Source: Oharaeibacter diazotrophicus
GTDB taxonomy: Bacteria; Pseudomonadota; Alphaproteobacteria; Rhizobiales; Pleomorphomonadaceae
Direction of reading: 5' to 3'
DNA length: 64,000 nt
Assembly: GCF_004362745.1 (NCBI RefSeq)
Contig: NZ_SNXY01000008.1
Span: forward strand, 1-64,000
In this document: positions 60,831 to 64,000 of the stretch, piece by piece
How the letters are laid out: every line of letters starts with the position of its first letter
Numbering within the stretch: position 1 is the stretch's first letter
Program-made: the position numbers and the translations under genes
Notes under the pieces: generated by a model
Database searches by the model: none
What the model saw: only the letters and a program-made list of their open reading frames with translations
Told to the model about the DNA's origin: nothing

Positions 60831-63412
60831 CGGCGGCACTCGATGGCGGCCGCGATCGACTGGGCACGCTCGGCAAGGTCGGCGCCCTTGAGCGGCTCGC
60901 CCGGGCTTCCGACCTGGTACTCGATCCCCTTGGCCTCGAGGAAGCTGGCCAGAATGGCGGCCTTGATGGCGAAGTTCACATTCTGGGGTATGTCGTTCGT
61001 CACCATGGCAACGGCGACGGCGTTGATCTTGGAATGGACCACCCCAACCACGTTGCCGCTTTCGTCGAGCAGCGGTCCCCCGCTGTTGCCGGGCTGCACG
61101 GGTGCTGAGATCTGGAGGTGCCGGGTGTCGTCGCGGAGGCCCGCCGTCGCCGCCACCGATCCCCTGGTGAAGTTGCCGGAGGCGAGCAGTCCGCTGAGCG
61201 GGAAGCCGAAGGCGGCGACGTCCTCCCCGAGGCGGACACCCATCCGAAGGTGTGCGACGGCCTTCGAGCGCGCCTCCGTCTTCACGAGGGCGAGGTCATT
61301 GGTCTCGTCGCTGGCGATGACCGTGCCCGGCTTCGGCTGCCCGTCTACGGACACGGTGACGGAGGAGCAGCCATCGACGACGTGTTGGTTCGTGACCACC
61401 GCGTCCTGGGCCACGAAGAACCCGGTGCCGCTGGACGCCCCCCCGGACGATCCCTGCGATCCCGAGTCTGGTGGCCGGGCGGTATTCGGTGCCGCCGGCG
61501 CGATCGCGACCTCAGTCAGGGGAAGCGGCGGCGAGCGGCGGATGCCGAGTTCGTTGTCGGCCCGGAAGAGGTCGGACATCACGGTGGCGAGGCGCTCCCC
61601 CCGAATGTCGGAGGCACTGGACCAGATGATGGTGAAGCCCGCCACGCCGCCCGGAACGGCCGAAAAACGGCTGTACTGACTGGAGGCACCGTCGTGCGAG
61701 GAGATGACGAAGAACCCCGGCTTCAGGACCTTGAAGTCGATGGTCATGTCCTTGAGGTTCCCGAGAATGATCGGGAAGGCCGCATCGACGGAGAATCCCT
61801 GGTAGCCGACGAAGAACACCACCGCCGGGTCGGGCGGCGCTCCGTATTGCATGCCGTTCTCAATGGGCGACGTGGACGAGGCAACGCCCTTCGGGACCCA
61901 CAATGAGGCTCCGGTCGCGAGATCGGTCACCCTGGAAAGGCCCCACCGCCGGAGCAGCGGAGAAGCCTCCCGCCGGAGCGCCTCCTGATCGCCGTCGGTC
62001 AGCACCCCGGTCGCCGACCTTCCGACGGATGCCTGGAACGCCTTGATGGCCGCGAAGAGCTTCTCGCCAAAGCCGTCCACGGCAACGTTCGGCCACTGTC
62101 CCGTTGCCGCCAGTAGGACCTGAATGTCGCGGCGGCGATCGATCGGCAACGCGAGGAAGGCAGCCTTGGCATCCTCGAAGGAGGGCATGGCAGCGGCCGT
62201 GCTGTTGGAGGCGGTCCCTTCCGGCGCCCCGTAGCCGTTCGCGACGAGATGCCGCCGGAGTGCGTCCGGGAAGTCGAGCTTCCGGCGACTTGCCTCCGGG
62301 CAGTTCTCGACCTTGCGGCCGTCGCTGCAGATCTCGACCTTCCAGTCTGAAGAGCGGTCGTAGAGAGGAAGCATCCTGGCCCAGGCCTCGCCGCCCTCTC
62401 CAAGAAGCTGCTTCGTGGCCACCCACCCTGCGAGGTAGCCGTTGTTGCGCCAGACCTCAGGGTCTTGCCTTGCCTCGAACTCCAAGGATCTAAGGTCCTG
62501 GACAACCCTCCTGCGGAAAGCCGGGTCCTTGGTCACGTTCCGGAGGCGGCCGGAACCGAACTTCTGGATCAGGGGCGGCCGGACCGATTCCGCGTAGGAG
62601 GCGAACAGGTAGGAGAAGCTGTCGTCGCCGCTGACCAACTCGGCGATCCCGTCACCATCGACGTCGTCGGGAACGGGTTCGCTGTCCGCCTGGCCGAGGT
62701 CGGCCATCGTCCAGACGCCCGGGCTTGCTTCGGACAACACGACGGTTGTCGTGCAGCAATGGGCACCGCCCGAGAAGGCGTCGAACATCACTTCGGGATG
62801 TCCGTTGCCGCGGTCGAGTTCGACGAGGCGGAGGTTAGAGTCGTAGTCGGCGGCTTCCTCGAACCGATGCTTCAGGTCGAAGAGGGTCTTGCCGCCCTCC
62901 GTGCCGACCACACGAGCCGTCCAGCCGTCCTTCGTCCGGTCCCGGGTCAGCTTGACTTCGAAGGCGCCGATGCGTGCGACGCTCGGCTTGTCCTTCTTCA
63001 CGGTCGCCGTCACGCCCGGCTGAGGCGGCATCCGCCACACGGTCTCGATGTAGGTCTTGCCCCTCGAGAGGACGGTGTCCTTCGGGAGCGACATCCACAG
63101 GTCGCTTCGGATCTTGTCCAAGGTCCCGGATCGCGGCTCCAAAACGGCGGCGTACCAGCCGTTCGCCGCCCGGACGACGCGCGCCTCGCCGCCATAGCGC
63201 CGGGCGATGCCGATCGCCTCGTCGAGGTCGGTCGAACTCGCGATCGTCACCCAGCGCTTGCCCGGCGGTGGATCGAAGGATTCCGCCTGGGCGGGTTCGG
63301 ACAAGGTCGCAACGACCGCGAAGACGACGAAGGAAAGATGGGCGAACACTCGGAACATGCGACACCCAAGGAACGGCCAGCGAACCGCTGGGCCGTCGGA
63401 GGAGAACGTCAT
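60827..63412 (-). CDS. exported serine protease with peptidoglycan-binding-like segment
   Basis: An 861-residue protein. A signal peptide (FAHLSFVVFAVVATLSEPAQA) follows an 18-residue lead. The N-terminal 130 residues are SPOR-like (DLDEAIGIARRYGGEARVVRAANGWYAAVL). Next comes a VCBS/FG-GAP-like repeat (DDVDGDGIAELVSGDDS), then a peptidoglycan-binding helix bundle (FGEKLFAAIKAFQASVGRSATGVL). The C-terminal 200 residues are a trypsin-like protease with TNQHVVDG, TNDLALV and GNSGGPL, the intact triad. The ATG at 63412 overlaps the HxsA stop (ATGA); ATG 63358 would also give a signal peptide. It is part of the coupled HxsA-protease-nuclease operon. Confidence 0.85.
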   Translation of the reverse strand: MTFSSDGPAVRWPFLGCRMFRVFAHLSFVVFAVVATLSEPAQAESFDPPPGKRWVTIASSTDLDEAIGIARRYGGEARVVRAANGWYAAVLEPRSGTLDKIRSDLWMSLPKDTVLSRGKTYIETVWRMPPQPGVTATVKKDKPSVARIGAFEVKLTRDRTKDGWTARVVGTEGGKTLFDLKHRFEEAADYDSNLRLVELDRGNGHPEVMFDAFSGGAHCCTTTVVLSEASPGVWTMADLGQADSEPVPDDVDGDGIAELVSGDDSFSYLFASYAESVRPPLIQKFGSGRLRNVTKDPAFRRRVVQDLRSLEFEARQDPEVWRNNGYLAGWVATKQLLGEGGEAWARMLPLYDRSSDWKVEICSDGRKVENCPEASRRKLDFPDALRRHLVANGYGAPEGTASNSTAAAMPSFEDAKAAFLALPIDRRRDIQVLLAATGQWPNVAVDGFGEKLFAAIKAFQASVGRSATGVLTDGDQEALRREASPLLRRWGLSRVTDLATGASLWVPKGVASSTSPIENGMQYGAPPDPAVVFFVGYQGFSVDAAFPIILGNLKDMTIDFKVLKPGFFVISSHDGASSQYSRFSAVPGGVAGFTIIWSSASDIRGERLATVMSDLFRADNELGIRRSPPLPLTEVAIAPAAPNTARPPDSGSQGSSGGASSGTGFFVAQDAVVTNQHVVDGCSSVTVSVDGQPKPGTVIASDETNDLALVKTEARSKAVAHLRMGVRLGEDVAAFGFPLSGLLASGNFTRGSVAATAGLRDDTRHLQISAPVQPGNSGGPLLDESGNVVGVVHSKINAVAVAMVTNDIPQNVNFAIKAAILASFLEAKGIEYQVGSPGEPLKGADLAERAQSIAAAIECRR

Positions 63413-63987
63413 TCGGCGACGATGCGAAGGGAATCGAGAACCTGGGGCGTGATCGTGCCCGTGACCTTCAGGCCGTAGTCGGTCTGCATCTTCTTGATGG
63501 CGTCCCGGGTGCCCGGGCCGACCTTCCCGTCGATCGCGCCGCCGTAGTAGCCATAGGCCAGCAGGGCGGTCTGCACCTGCATCACGATCCGCTTGAACTT
63601 GTCCGTGTTGCCTGGGAGGGCCGGGAGCGCCGCCAAGGCAGCGGGAGGCGTGTAGGTGGGCGCCGGCTGCGTATAGACCGGGGCAGGAGGCGTGTAGCTC
63701 GGTGTGGGATCCGAGTAGACGGGAGCCGGAGGCGAATAGGTCGAATAGCCCCCACCCGACGAGGAGCTATGGCTGCTGTGCGAGCTGTGGCTGCTGTGGG
63801 ATGAGTGGGATGAGTGTGACCTGTGCCCGGCGAGGGTGAATTTGTGGTTCAGCCGGAAGAGGTCGAACAGGCTGGGCTTCCGCTCGAGTTCGAGGTCCGG
63901 TTTATGCAGGACAGGAAGGGCGGACGCTGTCTGCGGCGGGATCAGCCCTGCCGCCAGCAGGGACGTGATGGCGAACCGACGCCTCAT
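63409..63987 (-). CDS. His-Xaa-Ser repeat protein (HxsA-like)
   Basis: A 192-residue exported protein. Signal peptide (FAITSLLAAGLIPPQTASA), then a run of six His-Ser-Ser (HSS) triplets after GHRS, a Pro/Tyr-rich linker (PPAPVYSDPTPSYTPPAP, repeated TPPA), and a C-terminal peptidoglycan-binding domain type 1 (VQTALLAYGYYGGAIDGKVG, YGLKVTGTITPQ). This is the layout of HxsA, the repeat protein of the His-Xaa-Ser (hxsABCD) system, in which radical SAM enzymes modify the repeat. No radical SAM gene is in the window. ATG 63987; the stop overlaps the protease ATG. Confidence 0.82.
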   Translation of the reverse strand: MRRRFAITSLLAAGLIPPQTASALPVLHKPDLELERKPSLFDLFRLNHKFTLAGHRSHSSHSSHSSHSSHSSHSSSSGGGYSTYSPPAPVYSDPTPSYTPPAPVYTQPAPTYTPPAALAALPALPGNTDKFKRIVMQVQTALLAYGYYGGAIDGKVGPGTRDAIKKMQTDYGLKVTGTITPQVLDSLRIVAE

Positions 63988-64000
63988 AACGGATGAACCC

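Noticed and set aside
63765-63815. Tandem short repeats like a CRISPR array
   Set aside because: They are in frame with and encode the His-Ser-Ser repeats of HxsA; there are no spacers.

Overview
The window is from a very G+C-rich alphaproteobacterium, most likely a member of the Hyphomicrobiales (Rhizobiales). The evidence is the chromosomal block rpmH-rnpA-yidC-engB-argB, the BacA/SbmA transporter, the amino acid:carrier-protein ligase operon of the Bradyrhizobium type, and tandem rRNA promoters of alphaproteobacterial style. The species cannot be named from the sequence alone.

Positions 1-27,600 are mostly chromosomal backbone. At the left edge is the minus-strand leader of a ribosomal RNA operon, with four tandem promoters and a boxA; the 16S gene itself lies outside the window. 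Next come a group II PLP decarboxylase, a CHASE4-like/GGDEF/EAL cyclic-di-GMP protein, and a tight plus-strand operon (5433-12817). That operon encodes an acyl carrier protein, an acyl-CoA dehydrogenase, a seryl-tRNA-synthetase-like amino acid:carrier-protein ligase, a DUF1839 protein, a GH2-type glycosidase and an O-antigen-ligase/VpsF-like membrane protein. It looks like a pathway that loads an amino acid on a carrier protein, oxidises it and couples it to a glycan. After this come a beta-hydroxyacid dehydrogenase, argB, sbmA/bacA, two small membrane proteins, engB, an acetyltransferase, yidC, rnpA and rpmH, then an ATP-grasp/2OG-oxygenase pair, a TVP38 protein with a flavin disulfide reductase, and a histidine kinase.

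From the tRNA-Arg(ACG) gene at 27538 rightwards the window is a mosaic accessory region with lower and uneven G+C, IS remnants, two site-specific recombination modules and several conflict or defence systems. In order these are: XRE and DUF2628 genes; a three-gene cassette headed by a 923-residue multi-spanning membrane protein ending in a trypsin-like protease domain; a secreted RHS protein with a cysteine-peptidase-like N-terminus, an A+T-rich toxin tip and a DUF1493 partner; a tyrosine recombinase overlapping a GIY-YIG nuclease; a second RHS toxin on the minus strand with its own candidate immunity gene; two serine recombinases surrounding a small peptide/2OG-oxygenase pair, one of them split by an intact IS3-family (IS2-group) element with a 5-bp target duplication; a restriction-endonuclease/STAND NTPase; and a two-gene CBASS (Cap15-like effector plus CD-NTase).

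The right edge holds a minus-strand, translationally coupled operon of exported proteins: an HxsA-like His-Xaa-Ser repeat protein, a large serine protease with a peptidoglycan-binding-like segment, a thermonuclease and a YHYH/excalibur protein. The HxsB/HxsC-type radical SAM maturases expected with HxsA are not in the window and would have to lie beyond the right edge.
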